Source: Methyloversatilis universalis
GTDB taxonomy: Bacteria > Pseudomonadota > Gammaproteobacteria > Methylococcales > Methylococcaceae
Assembly (NCBI GenBank): GCA_020723665.1
Contig: DYIL01000007.1
Coordinates: 1 to 64,000, forward strand
DNA: 64,000 nt
Direction: 5' to 3'
Part shown: piece after piece, positions 45,230-54,003 of the stretch
Position numbering within the stretch: position 1 is the first letter of the stretch
Layout of the letters: each line of letters starts with the position of its first letter
Program-made: the position numbers and the translations under genes
Notes under the pieces: generated by a model
The model's database searches: none
Seen by the model: the letters and a program-made list of their open reading frames with translations, nothing else
Told to the model about the DNA's origin: nothing

Positions 45230-45453
45230 CGGTCATCGAACGAGTTCTCGACGGAAATCGGGTCGGGGGTTACGGGATATCGTCCGTTAGTTTCGACTGG
45301 ATCGCTGCCTGCATTACCCAACGCTATCCGGGCTTCGAATGAATAATACGACTATGGCGCGGATTGGCCGGATGGCACTGCCGGCGCGATTCCATGTATG
45401 AGGGGACGGCCGGGTGCTTACCGGTCGATGGTCCAACCGCTCTATGGTGGCGA
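45230..45453. other. Short intergenic stretch after the ferritin remnant
   Basis: A frame ending at 45342 (VIERVLDGNRVGGYGI ... CITQRYPGFE) is open but has no start or ribosome binding site of its own and no family I recognise. It could be further decayed coding sequence. Confidence 0.3.
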
Positions 45454-46725
45454 TCAGAACCTCAGAATCGCATTGGCGAAAACGGTGTTGAACTCGTAAT
45501 CGGAAAACAGCCGGCTGGAGTCCCGATCTTCCCGGCGATAGACGATGTTCAGTTGGCCGTTATCGGTAAAGTTGTAGGACAGCGATAGCCGGCTCCCAAT
45601 AATGGTGTCCTTGCGGGTTTGCACGCTTTCCAATACGTCCGGATCGCCGGCATATTCCCGCTCTTCCCAACTGAATTCCGCTTGTATGGTGATCTTCGGA
45701 GTCGCAGACCAGGTAGGGCTGATGCTGAAGCCCTCGGCAACGATGTAGCTCGCGGTAAGGTCCTGGGTGCCGGTCAGCAGACTTTTCCACCCCGACAGAG
45801 TGAACGACGTTTTCCCTGTAGGCGTCCATTGATAGTTCACTTGCCAAATTTCGCCTTCGAAATCCCGTTGGGAAAACTGCTCATGGTGGCGCATGAGATA
45901 GCCGATATGTCCGTCCAGCAGGGATTTACCCGTTATCGCCCACCTGTAGATCGCGCCAAATTCGTGTTCCCGATATTGATTGTCGACCAGAGCGGATAAG
46001 GTCCTTTCTCGATTCGGCAAGCGAGCCTCGGTGCGTCGAACTTGGATGCCGAAGGTGTTGTTGGCTGGAGATCGATAATGTATGCCAATGATTCCGGTGT
46101 CGCTGGTGAAATCCAGGAATTTGCGCGCCGATGCGCTATGTTGACTATCCAGCCACTGGTATCGTCCGTTCAATCGCCAACTAGGATTGACCTCGTAGTC
46201 CATATCGAATAATGCGGTATTGTCGATAATCACGTCTTTTCCGAAATAATTGGTATTCGTGAATCGTCCCATGTATTGCCTATAGCCGTAATTCATTGTA
46301 CCAACGAGTGAATTTCCGAGTTCCCACTTCCAGGTAGCTTTGTCGGAAGTCGAGATATGGTTGAGATGATCGTTGTTGACGAAGCGATTGTCGGCGATGT
46401 TTCCTTCTAATGTAAATTCCTGTCGGCCTAAAGGTAAATAAAGTTTTGCCCCAGCGGCAATGCGATTATTTACATCCCAGCGTTCCGATTTTCCGGTCAG
46501 TGATTTTGGATCGACCTTGTCAGACAAGCGAAATAGGTTATCATCGTAAATAATTATTTCGGATATATAGGGTTGAAAAGTGTCCGTTTCATCGGCGGCG
46601 CCGAAAGATTTTTGTGCCCAGATTACAAGGGCTATGAATAATATATTAATAGCCTTGTAAGCGGTCTGATGCGATCCGGAAATAGAATTGAAATAGTGCT
46701 TAGAACACGCCGTTCGATTTTCCAT
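45454..46725 (-). CDS. EpsL-like outer membrane beta-barrel protein of EPS biosynthesis
   Basis: A 423-residue protein from ATG 46725; the frame is open to 46827, but the extension has no conserved look. After an atypical hydrophobic signal (AINILFIALVIWAQKSFGAA) comes a long run of alternating polar/aromatic strands (NYGYRQYMGRFT, WRLNGRYQWLDSQHS, SLSYNFTDNGQLNIVYRRED), ending in Phe (FANAILRF), as expected for an outer membrane barrel. The start of the mature part (FQPYISEIIIYDDNLFRLSD) is typical of EpsL proteins that accompany exosortase-linked EPS loci. It is divergent from the heparinase-like gene with only 14 bases between starts, so the promoters must lie inside coding sequence. Confidence 0.7.
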   Translation of the reverse strand: MENRTACSKHYFNSISGSHQTAYKAINILFIALVIWAQKSFGAADETDTFQPYISEIIIYDDNLFRLSDKVDPKSLTGKSERWDVNNRIAAGAKLYLPLGRQEFTLEGNIADNRFVNNDHLNHISTSDKATWKWELGNSLVGTMNYGYRQYMGRFTNTNYFGKDVIIDNTALFDMDYEVNPSWRLNGRYQWLDSQHSASARKFLDFTSDTGIIGIHYRSPANNTFGIQVRRTEARLPNRERTLSALVDNQYREHEFGAIYRWAITGKSLLDGHIGYLMRHHEQFSQRDFEGEIWQVNYQWTPTGKTSFTLSGWKSLLTGTQDLTASYIVAEGFSISPTWSATPKITIQAEFSWEEREYAGDPDVLESVQTRKDTIIGSRLSLSYNFTDNGQLNIVYRREDRDSSRLFSDYEFNTVFANAILRF

Positions 46726-46739
46726 GAAAGGGTATAACC

Positions 46740-48704
46740 ATGCTGCGCACTTCCCTATTTGTCCTGGCGGTCTTTGCCGCGATACCGGCCGAGTCATTGG
46801 CTGACGAGCGCGGGACGGTTTCCACATTGAGCGACGATGAAATCAGACAAGCCTTCGCCGAGCTCAAGGCCGGCAGCCGAGCCTTCGCGCCGGCACGCGA
46901 GGCGCGCGAAGACTGGGCTGGAGCCAGACGCCTGATCGCGTCCGATCCCCGGTGGAAATCGTGGTCCAAGAAGCGGATTCAAGAAGTCGAGACGTGGATG
47001 GCGTCGCCGAGGGACAACGCGGCCTGGGTCGCCGGCTGGGTGCACGACTACGTGGACGGGAAAACCGGGAGAATGCTCGAATGGTCGCCCAAAGACCCAG
47101 AGCCCGCTGCGGACGACAGAAGCAAACGATTCCACGCCGCTTGGATCGCGTACACCCGTCTTTACAACATCGACCGCCTGCTCGAAGCGGCGCGGCTGTT
47201 CCGTCTGACGGAATCCGACCGTTATCGCGACTGGGCCGCGTCGCAACTGGACTTTTATGCCGACGCCTACGCGGGCTTTCCGCTGCAAACCTGGAACGGC
47301 CGCTCCCGCCTGATGACCCAGAGCCTGGACGAGGCGAAATGCGGATTGATCCTGCTCGAAGCAGCAAGACTGTTGCGGGGCAGCGTTTCGGACGAACGCC
47401 TGGCCCGCTGGCGGGATCGGTTGTTCCTGCCCATGGCCGGCAATCTTCGCCAATCGTCGTCGGGCGATCATAACATCGCACTCTGGCATGCCGTCGCGAT
47501 CACGCTGATCGGTCAAGAATTCGGCTCTACCGAGTTGGCCAATTTCGGCAAACTGGATGACATGGGCATTTCAAAACTCCTCTCGCGGGTGGTGTCTTCC
47601 GATTATTTCTGGCACGAGATGTCGCTTTCGTATCAAGACTATGTGGTCGAGGCGTTGTCCCGGTTCTTCACCGGTCTGTCGCTTCGGGGCAAACTCGGCG
47701 AGTTCAAGCGGGAACTGTGGATCGCGCAAAATCTGATGCTGTCGCCCGTTTCGATACGCTTTCCCAACGGCGACGCGCCCACCCTCAACGATTCCCCGCC
47801 GGGGCGGAAGACACCGAACCGCGAGCGCTGGCAGGCGTCGCGACGGGTATTTCCGACGGTCATCGGCTTGATCGAGGCGCGCGGAAAGCTCGACTGGGAT
47901 AATCTGCTGGACCCGCCCGAACCCGTGCGGGAGCGGCCCGATCTCCCGCCGGTGATATCTCGGCGGGTGCCGGGTCTGTATGGCGTACTGATGCGCAAGG
48001 CAGACTGGCAAGCGTTCCTGCGCTATGGACAGGGAGCCCGTTATCATGCACAACAGGAATCCCTGACCTACGAGCTGCAATATAAGAACGAATGGGTGCT
48101 CCGCGATCCCGGAACGGTTGGCTATGGATCGCCGCTTCATCGCGAGTATTTCCGCCGTGCCGTCGCCCACAACGTGCCGCTGGTAGACGGCGACGGGCAG
48201 ATGCCGTGGCCCTCGGTCGGGCGTGTCGACCTGTTCGATCCGGACGGGGTAGGGGTATCGGTTACCCATGAGGAATACCGCCGCAAGGTGACGGTGTCGC
48301 GGAAGCTTGCCGTCGACCGGGACGAATTCGTGGACGAGATCCGAATCGCCCACAAGAATCGCTCTCCCAGTGCGCTCGGCTTCGTGCTGAACACCCGCTG
48401 CGCCGTTTCGACGCCCGGCGCGACCGTAGCGCCCGACCTGCATTTGCCCGACACGCAGCCTTTCCGTCACTGGAAAAATTGGGTGGCTTACCGGATGCCG
48501 GAACGCTGGACGACCACGCTGGATTGCGAGGGGCAACGTTTCGCCTTGAGCGTGCAAGGCGAGCGCGAACAGCGGGTATTTGTGGGCAGGGTGCCGGACT
48601 CGATGGCGCCTTATACGCGGCAGGGTATATACGTTGAAACGACCGGAACCGCAGCCGTATTCCGGATCGGTTTCAAACCGCTGGATGCTGGCTCGACACA
48701 TTAA
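46740..48704 (+). CDS. Heparinase II/III- or alginate-lyase-like exported protein
   Basis: A 654-residue protein with a signal peptide (LFVLAVFAAIPAESLA). The N-terminal part has the (alpha/alpha) toroid look of polysaccharide lyases (FHAAWIAYTRLYNIDRLLEAARLF, MTQSLDEAKCGLILLEAARLL, SSSGDHNIALWHAVAITL). The C-terminal part (GARYHAQQESLTYELQYKNEWVLRDPGTVGYGSPLHREYFRRAVAHN) is the heparinase II/III beta-sandwich with its conserved His/Tyr region. Expected to cleave an acidic polysaccharide in the periplasm, probably the EPS made by the neighbouring locus for release or quality control. It converges with the pyruvyltransferase gene. Confidence 0.75.
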   Translation: MLRTSLFVLAVFAAIPAESLADERGTVSTLSDDEIRQAFAELKAGSRAFAPAREAREDWAGARRLIASDPRWKSWSKKRIQEVETWMASPRDNAAWVAGWVHDYVDGKTGRMLEWSPKDPEPAADDRSKRFHAAWIAYTRLYNIDRLLEAARLFRLTESDRYRDWAASQLDFYADAYAGFPLQTWNGRSRLMTQSLDEAKCGLILLEAARLLRGSVSDERLARWRDRLFLPMAGNLRQSSSGDHNIALWHAVAITLIGQEFGSTELANFGKLDDMGISKLLSRVVSSDYFWHEMSLSYQDYVVEALSRFFTGLSLRGKLGEFKRELWIAQNLMLSPVSIRFPNGDAPTLNDSPPGRKTPNRERWQASRRVFPTVIGLIEARGKLDWDNLLDPPEPVRERPDLPPVISRRVPGLYGVLMRKADWQAFLRYGQGARYHAQQESLTYELQYKNEWVLRDPGTVGYGSPLHREYFRRAVAHNVPLVDGDGQMPWPSVGRVDLFDPDGVGVSVTHEEYRRKVTVSRKLAVDRDEFVDEIRIAHKNRSPSALGFVLNTRCAVSTPGATVAPDLHLPDTQPFRHWKNWVAYRMPERWTTTLDCEGQRFALSVQGEREQRVFVGRVPDSMAPYTRQGIYVETTGTAAVFRIGFKPLDAGSTH

Positions 48705-48715
48705 AGGCCCACTGA

Positions 48716-48735
48716 GTCGGCGAGGGATTGCCGAC
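48716..48735. terminator. Possible hairpin between convergent genes
   Basis: GTCGGC (48716-48721) pairs with GCCGAC (48730-48735) around an 8-base loop, between the heparinase-like stop (48704) and the pyruvyltransferase stop (48764). There is no T-run, so it is at best a weak or Rho-assisted terminator. Confidence 0.3.
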
Positions 48736-48763
48736 CAATGAATGTCCGATCCTGTGGACATGG

Positions 48764-50110
48764 TCATCGGACGCTGACCGCACAGGGAACCGGTTCATCA
48801 TCCGATCGCACGTTTCCCAGCAACGGCTTTAGATTGGCTTCGGCGAGTCGGATGACTTCGGGCAATTTCGCGGCCACTTGTTCGGCGAGTTCCGTCCTGC
48901 GGTCGAGAACCGTCTCGATCATCCGGATGAATTTCGCCGGGTCGAGAATGTGCTCGGGCGGGAGCATCAAGGATTCCGGCAAGCCGAAGTGCCGGAACAA
49001 CCCTTGAAACTTGTCCTGATAGGTGATCGCCGCTACCGGAACGCCTTGGCTCAAGGCGCCCACAGCCAGATGCATGCGGCCGGTCACGACGGCGTCGGCG
49101 CAGCCCGCAAGGGCCTTCAGTTCGGCGGCGTGTAATGGAGCCGACGGATAAATGACCCGGTCACCGACGGTTGCCCGTATCCGCTGGTAAACGGGCGCCA
49201 GTACAGTGTCGTCTCCCAAGGCGCCGCCCCGAAAGTCGTGCGGAATCAAAAGGAAGCTCAGAGGGTGCCGGGCGCCGAGTTCGGACAGCGTGGCCACTGC
49301 GGCCTCGGCCAGCTCCCGGATCTTGCTGGGATCGCCGTTTTTGACCAGCATCGGGTGGAGATTGAAGCCGCATACCGTTTTTCCCTGTGCCCGTTGTTCG
49401 TCGGCCCAAGTCCGCACCCGGGTCACTTCGGGCCCGTCGGTCCGGGGCTGAAGCAGAAATGCCGAATCGGCCACCAGTTGACCAGTGGCCTTGGAAAAGC
49501 GGTTGAAGCGTTCAAGGGAGATAGGGTCGCGTATGAATATGTTGACCGCCGGGTCCAAGGCATTTAGGCATTTGAGCAATTTAGGAGACGGACGGGCATT
49601 GAAGGAGAATCCGAGTATGACCGTCGGTTTGCCCATGCGGGCGGCCAAATCCGCCAGGACCCACATGCGCAGCGCGGTGATGGCGTTGTAATAGCCGTCC
49701 ATGACGTCTCCACCCATCAAAGCCACGGCATCATAGCGCGCGACGGTATCCGTCAGTTTGCGCAGAGACCACGGGTTGGCCCAGACGGCTTCGGGACGTA
49801 TGCCGGGCTCGGTGCAGGCATGGGCACCATCCTCGTCGACCGAGAAAATGCCGAAGCGGCAGTCCGGGATGTGGCGCCGGACGCTTTCCACCAGAGCCGT
49901 AATCATGGCTTCATCCCCTTTCGAACCCGTCAATGAGATGGTATCTCCGGGAGCGATGAGCACGGATCGGATGTTCGTTGCATCTTGTCGAAACGGCACG
50001 CGCTGCAACTGCTTTCGTGCTTGGTGCCACTCGCGATACAGCAGGGGGACGCGCACCGACTCGCGCATCCGGGAGCGGATAGTTCTGAGACCGAGGCTTA
50101 GATTCATCAT
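48764..50110 (-). CDS. Polysaccharide pyruvyl transferase family protein (WcaK/CsaB-like)
   Basis: A 448-residue protein that would add a pyruvate ketal to an EPS sugar, using phosphoenolpyruvate. Motifs: GSKGDEAMITALVESVRR at the N-terminal nucleotide-like fold, VALMGGDVMDGYY, VILGFSFNARPS, FIRDPISLERFNRF, and AVVTGRMHLAVGALSQGVPVAAITYQDKFQGLF, the last being diagnostic for the family. The start is ATG 50110, one base after the flippase stop, so it is the last gene of the leftward EPS operon. Confidence 0.88.
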   Translation of the reverse strand: MMNLSLGLRTIRSRMRESVRVPLLYREWHQARKQLQRVPFRQDATNIRSVLIAPGDTISLTGSKGDEAMITALVESVRRHIPDCRFGIFSVDEDGAHACTEPGIRPEAVWANPWSLRKLTDTVARYDAVALMGGDVMDGYYNAITALRMWVLADLAARMGKPTVILGFSFNARPSPKLLKCLNALDPAVNIFIRDPISLERFNRFSKATGQLVADSAFLLQPRTDGPEVTRVRTWADEQRAQGKTVCGFNLHPMLVKNGDPSKIRELAEAAVATLSELGARHPLSFLLIPHDFRGGALGDDTVLAPVYQRIRATVGDRVIYPSAPLHAAELKALAGCADAVVTGRMHLAVGALSQGVPVAAITYQDKFQGLFRHFGLPESLMLPPEHILDPAKFIRMIETVLDRRTELAEQVAAKLPEVIRLAEANLKPLLGNVRSDDEPVPCAVSVR

Positions 50111-50111
50111 G

Positions 50112-51596
50112 TTATTGGCGTTTGTGGATCGAAGTCTGTCGACGCCGCCCTTTGAGGTTGCCGGCGGCGCTCATCAGCGGTTTTCGTGCCAAGACCAGCA
50201 CGAAAGCCGCGTAGGCAATGCCGCCGGCCAGGGCGAGCAACGGCAGCTTGAACATCGGTGCGCCGGCCACTTGTTCGATCCACGGTCGGGACAGCTTCAC
50301 GGAGAAATAAAGGGCCACGCTTGCGGCGACGAACGGGGAGACCAGCCGGATGATCCTGCGAATGGACACCCCGAGATATTTCCGCCCGAAGTAAAAGCTG
50401 ACGGCGCTCGTCAGGAACTGGCCGAGCACGTAGGTTTCCACGATCACGGAGAGCGGGCATCCCCGCGTCGCGGCCAGCACGACCACCGTGGCCGCGCTCC
50501 TGACGGCGACGATCAGCAGGGATATGCCGGGCTTGCCGATGGCGTTGAGGCCGGTGCCGTTGTAGTACTGCATCGCCTGCACCGCGCCGAGCAGGGCCAA
50601 GGGTTGCAAGATTTCCGCGCTGCCGGCCCAGACCGTTCCGAATGCCACGACGCAAAGCTCCTGGGCCACTGCCGCCACGAGAACCAGGCAGGGGACCGCA
50701 AGCGCCGCAGTCGCGGTCATCGCCCGGTAATAGGCTTCGGCCAGCCTCCCGCGCTCGCCGGCGATGCGGGAGAAACCGGCATGGGCCACGTCCAGCACGA
50801 CCGAACTGAGGAGTTGCATCAAGATCGCGTAGATCCGGGAACCGACCGCGTAGAGTCCGAGCGTGGCGGCCCCGAGCCATGCGCCTATGGCCAGTTCGAT
50901 TACCCGAGTGTTGGCGAAATCGAGGAGACGCATGCCCAGGATATTGCCGCCGTAGCGGAAAAGCTTGCCGAATCCCTCGAAACTGAACCCGAAGCCCGGT
51001 TTCCAAATCGGCTTGATCCAGACCAGGATCAGGTTGACTAGGGCATTGGTCAGAAATTGGCCGACCAGGCTCCAGACTCCGAACCCGGCCAAAGCCAGCC
51101 AAACCCCCGCCGCTCCGCTCAGGATGGTAGAGACCAGAGTCCTGACGGCCAGCCAGCGATACTGAAAATTCCGACGCAACAAGGCCTGCTGGCAGAAACC
51201 CAGGGCATTGATCAGAATCCCGAGGCAAGCGACCCGCAGGATTTCGGTCAAGCGCTCGATAGCCATCGCCGAAGCGATGAGCGGCGCACCCCACCCGATT
51301 CCCGCGACCAGGAGCGCCGCCAGGATGAAATTGGCCAGAAAAGCCGTGTTCAGCTCAGCTTGGCCAATATCGGGCTTTTGCACGATGGCGTCGCCCAAGC
51401 CTTGTTCGGCGAAAATCTCGATGAAGGCGAGCACCGCGGCTGCGGCGGCGAACACGCCGAATTCTTCGGGCGAGAGAATCCGTGCCAGCAGGAAAAAGAT
51501 GACGATGCCGGCCAAGCGTCCGCCCCAATTGCGGATAGCCGACCAGATCAAACCCGATAGAACCTGATTGCCCAGCGATGTCGTAGTGCTGCTCAT
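50112..51596 (-). CDS. Wzx-type polysaccharide flippase
   Basis: A 494-residue inner membrane protein with about 14 hydrophobic segments, of the MOP/polysaccharide-transport superfamily. It would flip undecaprenyl-linked EPS repeat units across the membrane. The N-terminus (LSGLIWSAIRNWGGRLAGIVIFFLLARILSPEEFGVFAA) and AIVQKPDIGQAELNTAFLANF are typical of WzxC/RfbX-like proteins. The ATG at 51596 has AGGTGG 8 bases upstream; a GTG at 51605 is the alternative. It lies between the glycosyltransferase at 51606 and the pyruvyltransferase. Confidence 0.9.
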   Translation of the reverse strand: MSSTTTSLGNQVLSGLIWSAIRNWGGRLAGIVIFFLLARILSPEEFGVFAAAAAVLAFIEIFAEQGLGDAIVQKPDIGQAELNTAFLANFILAALLVAGIGWGAPLIASAMAIERLTEILRVACLGILINALGFCQQALLRRNFQYRWLAVRTLVSTILSGAAGVWLALAGFGVWSLVGQFLTNALVNLILVWIKPIWKPGFGFSFEGFGKLFRYGGNILGMRLLDFANTRVIELAIGAWLGAATLGLYAVGSRIYAILMQLLSSVVLDVAHAGFSRIAGERGRLAEAYYRAMTATAALAVPCLVLVAAVAQELCVVAFGTVWAGSAEILQPLALLGAVQAMQYYNGTGLNAIGKPGISLLIVAVRSAATVVVLAATRGCPLSVIVETYVLGQFLTSAVSFYFGRKYLGVSIRRIIRLVSPFVAASVALYFSVKLSRPWIEQVAGAPMFKLPLLALAGGIAYAAFVLVLARKPLMSAAGNLKGRRRQTSIHKRQ

Positions 51597-51605
51597 GGGT
51601 TCCAC

Positions 51606-52862
51606 CTAGCGCGCCAAGGCGGCGTCCAAGCGCGCGAAAAAAGCTTCGCTGGAAAAGCGCGCCACGTAGCGCCGGGCATTGTCGCGAAGCCGTTCGCGCA
51701 ATCCGAAATCGCCGCCCCATTGCAGAACGGTTGCCGCGAAATCAGCCGGGTCGTCGCAAACTGCGATGGGGCTATCGTCGGCCGGGGGAAACCCGGCGGC
51801 TCCAACGCTGGTCGTGATGCAGGGCAGGCTGAACGCGAAGTAATCCAGCATCTTGATCTTCATGCCGCTCCCGGCGCGCACGGGATTGATGGCGAACAGC
51901 GCATTCGCGGCCAGTGCCGAGAGGTCTTGAACGCGACCGTGCAAAACCACGCCAGGAATGCCGGGCGTGAAAGCGAGACACGCCTCGCCCGCCACGTCCA
52001 GGACGAGATCGTTCCGCGCCTCGCGCACGCGCGGCCAAACATGCTGCAAGAACCAGCGGAGTCCGTCCACGTTGTGCGGCGCATGGCTGCCCAGATAGAG
52101 AATGCGGGACTTCGTCCCCGCCCTCGGTTTTATCGGCTTCGCGTCGACGGGCGCCGGAAGAGTGACGATCTTCGCTTTCGGCATCAGTTCTCTGAGGTCG
52201 CCGGCATCTTCGTCGCTGATCGCGAGCAGCAGGTCGAAGGTTCCGAGAATGGTTTGCTCCTGTTCCGGGCTCACCGGAGGAACGGCGGTCATCCCGCGCT
52301 CCGCCAGAGACCGGCAGCGCTTGTGGAATACGTCGTGGGCGATCAACAGCGTGCGGGTGCGGTTCGGCAAGGACTGTACGATTGGCGCCCGAAAGATGGT
52401 GTCGACGAAGACATAATCGGGATCGAGTCGGGAGAAGAGCGGTGTCAATCGGCGCAGATCCGTCTCGTTCAGATAGCGGCCGATATAGACGGTCTTGCTC
52501 CGCGACACGTAGCGCCAGCTGGCCAAGCGCCGCGCCCATGCGCCGCCGATGGTGTCGAGCAGCCAGCGGTACACCGATCGAACCAGCGTCCTGGGATGTG
52601 CGGCCAGGTGCCAGTCTCCGAGGCGTATCGTGCCGGGCACGTGAATCCGGAGTTTCGTGCAGCGCAATCGTTGCCGGGGGCGGAAAATCGGCGCCGGCAG
52701 CCGCGGTCCGCTGATCACCAGATGCGCGTCGAAGTCCCGTGCCTCGAGGTATCTCACGAAAGCGTGGTTGTAAGTGGAGTATCCGTTCCGGCCCGAAACC
52801 GGCAAATCCTCGCACAGAAGAACCGCGACCGGATGGAGACGTTCGGGCTTCGGCGCGCTCAT
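51606..52862 (-). CDS. Glycosyltransferase family 4 (GT-B)
   Basis: A 418-residue GT-B-fold glycosyltransferase. The N-terminal domain has the LLCEDLPVSGRNGYSTYNHAFVRYLEARDFD pattern. The C-terminal domain has LYLGSHAPHNVDGLRWFLQHVWPRV, LVLDVAGEA, VLHGRVQDLSALAANALFAINPVRAGSGMKIKMLDYFAFSLPCITTSVGAAG, which is the nucleotide-sugar binding region with its ExxxxG-like acidic segment altered. ATG 52862 overlaps the upstream stop by 4 bases (ATGA). Expected to add one sugar of the EPS repeat unit at the cytoplasmic face; donor and acceptor are unknown. Confidence 0.85.
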   Translation of the reverse strand: MSAPKPERLHPVAVLLCEDLPVSGRNGYSTYNHAFVRYLEARDFDAHLVISGPRLPAPIFRPRQRLRCTKLRIHVPGTIRLGDWHLAAHPRTLVRSVYRWLLDTIGGAWARRLASWRYVSRSKTVYIGRYLNETDLRRLTPLFSRLDPDYVFVDTIFRAPIVQSLPNRTRTLLIAHDVFHKRCRSLAERGMTAVPPVSPEQEQTILGTFDLLLAISDEDAGDLRELMPKAKIVTLPAPVDAKPIKPRAGTKSRILYLGSHAPHNVDGLRWFLQHVWPRVREARNDLVLDVAGEACLAFTPGIPGVVLHGRVQDLSALAANALFAINPVRAGSGMKIKMLDYFAFSLPCITTSVGAAGFPPADDSPIAVCDDPADFAATVLQWGGDFGLRERLRDNARRYVARFSSEAFFARLDAALAR

Positions 52863-53995
52863 TTCAATTCCCATTGCAGCAGCAGCTTGCGTTGGATCGG
52901 CAGGAAATTGTCGTCCGACACCGCCGTGACGACGGTGATTCCGTTTTCGTCGCGATGGGCGGCGATGCCTTCCATGTTGTCGATCTCGTGCAATAGCCGA
53001 TTGGCTTCCAGAATCGCGACTCCGTCCAGAACGGTCCCGGCGTGTATCTTGGCCGCCGGGATGCGGCGGAGACGCATCTTGAAGCCGCCGAGCGGCGACA
53101 ACCGGCGTTCGAGCAAGAGCAAGTCGCCTTCCGGGAGAAACACGGCGTCGCTGATGTCGTAACCATCGGTCAGGCGAACCTCGAGTTCCAGTGCCGGCCC
53201 GTCCTGCAGAATCCAGGCGGGAGCCAGGTCACGCCCGGTTTTGTCCCGTTCGGCGATAGCGAGAAGCGCGCCGGCGAAATCGTGTCCAGTGGGAAACGCA
53301 GCCAGGGCTTCCAAACCTCGGCCTTTCGGTAGCTTCACGATCTCTTGGGGCACTGGCAGGAGCAGGCCGGGGCGCCGGAGCAAGTCGGATGTCGGCCGGA
53401 AAACGGCCACCCCGTTGCGATGCCCTTCGAAACCCAGGTAAGCGGCCTCGCCGGTCAGCTCGAGAGACTCGATGTCGCCCTTGCCGTTTTCTCGGAGCGG
53501 TTTTCCTTCGGGCCCCAGAACCGACGCTATGATGACGTCGGCGACGCCGTTCGGACGGCCCTGGTCGTACAACAGCCGGCCTTGTACCCAATAACCGGCA
53601 TCGGTGACCGCGGCAAACCGGTGACCGCGGTCCGTCATCCGCAGGCCGGATAGTCCGCCGAAGTGCGGGACGTCGGATTCGAGCACCAAGCCGCCCCGAA
53701 AGACGATTGGCGACGCCCCGTTTTGGGCGATTCCGAATCTTGAAAGCACGGCGATCGGGTGCGTGTCGACCGGGATAGGCGTAAGGCCCGCCAAGGCTGC
53801 CCTGGGCTTGAATCTAAAAAAGCCGGCCCAGGCGATCGCGACGGCCAACACCGAGGCCGCTGCGGCCGCCATCCACCATCGCCGTGCGATGCCATGCCCG
53901 GTTCGGCGCGAAGCTTGCGCCCCACGGCGCGTATCGCACAGCCGCTCGCCGCTCGACACGATATCCGTTACCGCCGCTTCGAACCGTTTTCTCAT
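52859..53995 (-). CDS. Membrane-anchored phytase-like (esterase-like activity) beta-propeller protein
   Basis: A 378-residue protein from ATG 53995; the frame is open much further upstream, but that region is antisense-like shadow of the glycosyltransferase gene. After a cytoplasmic Arg-rich stretch there is one transmembrane segment at about residues 41-58 (WWMAAAAASVLAVAIAWAGF). The rest has the pattern of the esterase-like phytase family: FGGLSGLRMTDRGHRFAAVTDAGYW, GDIESLELTGEAAYLGFEGH, GLEALAAF, GYDISDAVFLPEGDLLLLERR, DNMEGIAAHRDENG. It is embedded in the EPS operon (4-base overlap with the downstream gene, 8 bases from the upstream one). Role in EPS is unknown. Confidence 0.75.
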   Translation of the reverse strand: MRKRFEAAVTDIVSSGERLCDTRRGAQASRRTGHGIARRWWMAAAAASVLAVAIAWAGFFRFKPRAALAGLTPIPVDTHPIAVLSRFGIAQNGASPIVFRGGLVLESDVPHFGGLSGLRMTDRGHRFAAVTDAGYWVQGRLLYDQGRPNGVADVIIASVLGPEGKPLRENGKGDIESLELTGEAAYLGFEGHRNGVAVFRPTSDLLRRPGLLLPVPQEIVKLPKGRGLEALAAFPTGHDFAGALLAIAERDKTGRDLAPAWILQDGPALELEVRLTDGYDISDAVFLPEGDLLLLERRLSPLGGFKMRLRRIPAAKIHAGTVLDGVAILEANRLLHEIDNMEGIAAHRDENGITVVTAVSDDNFLPIQRKLLLQWELK

Positions 53996-54003
53996 GGCCT
54001 TCC

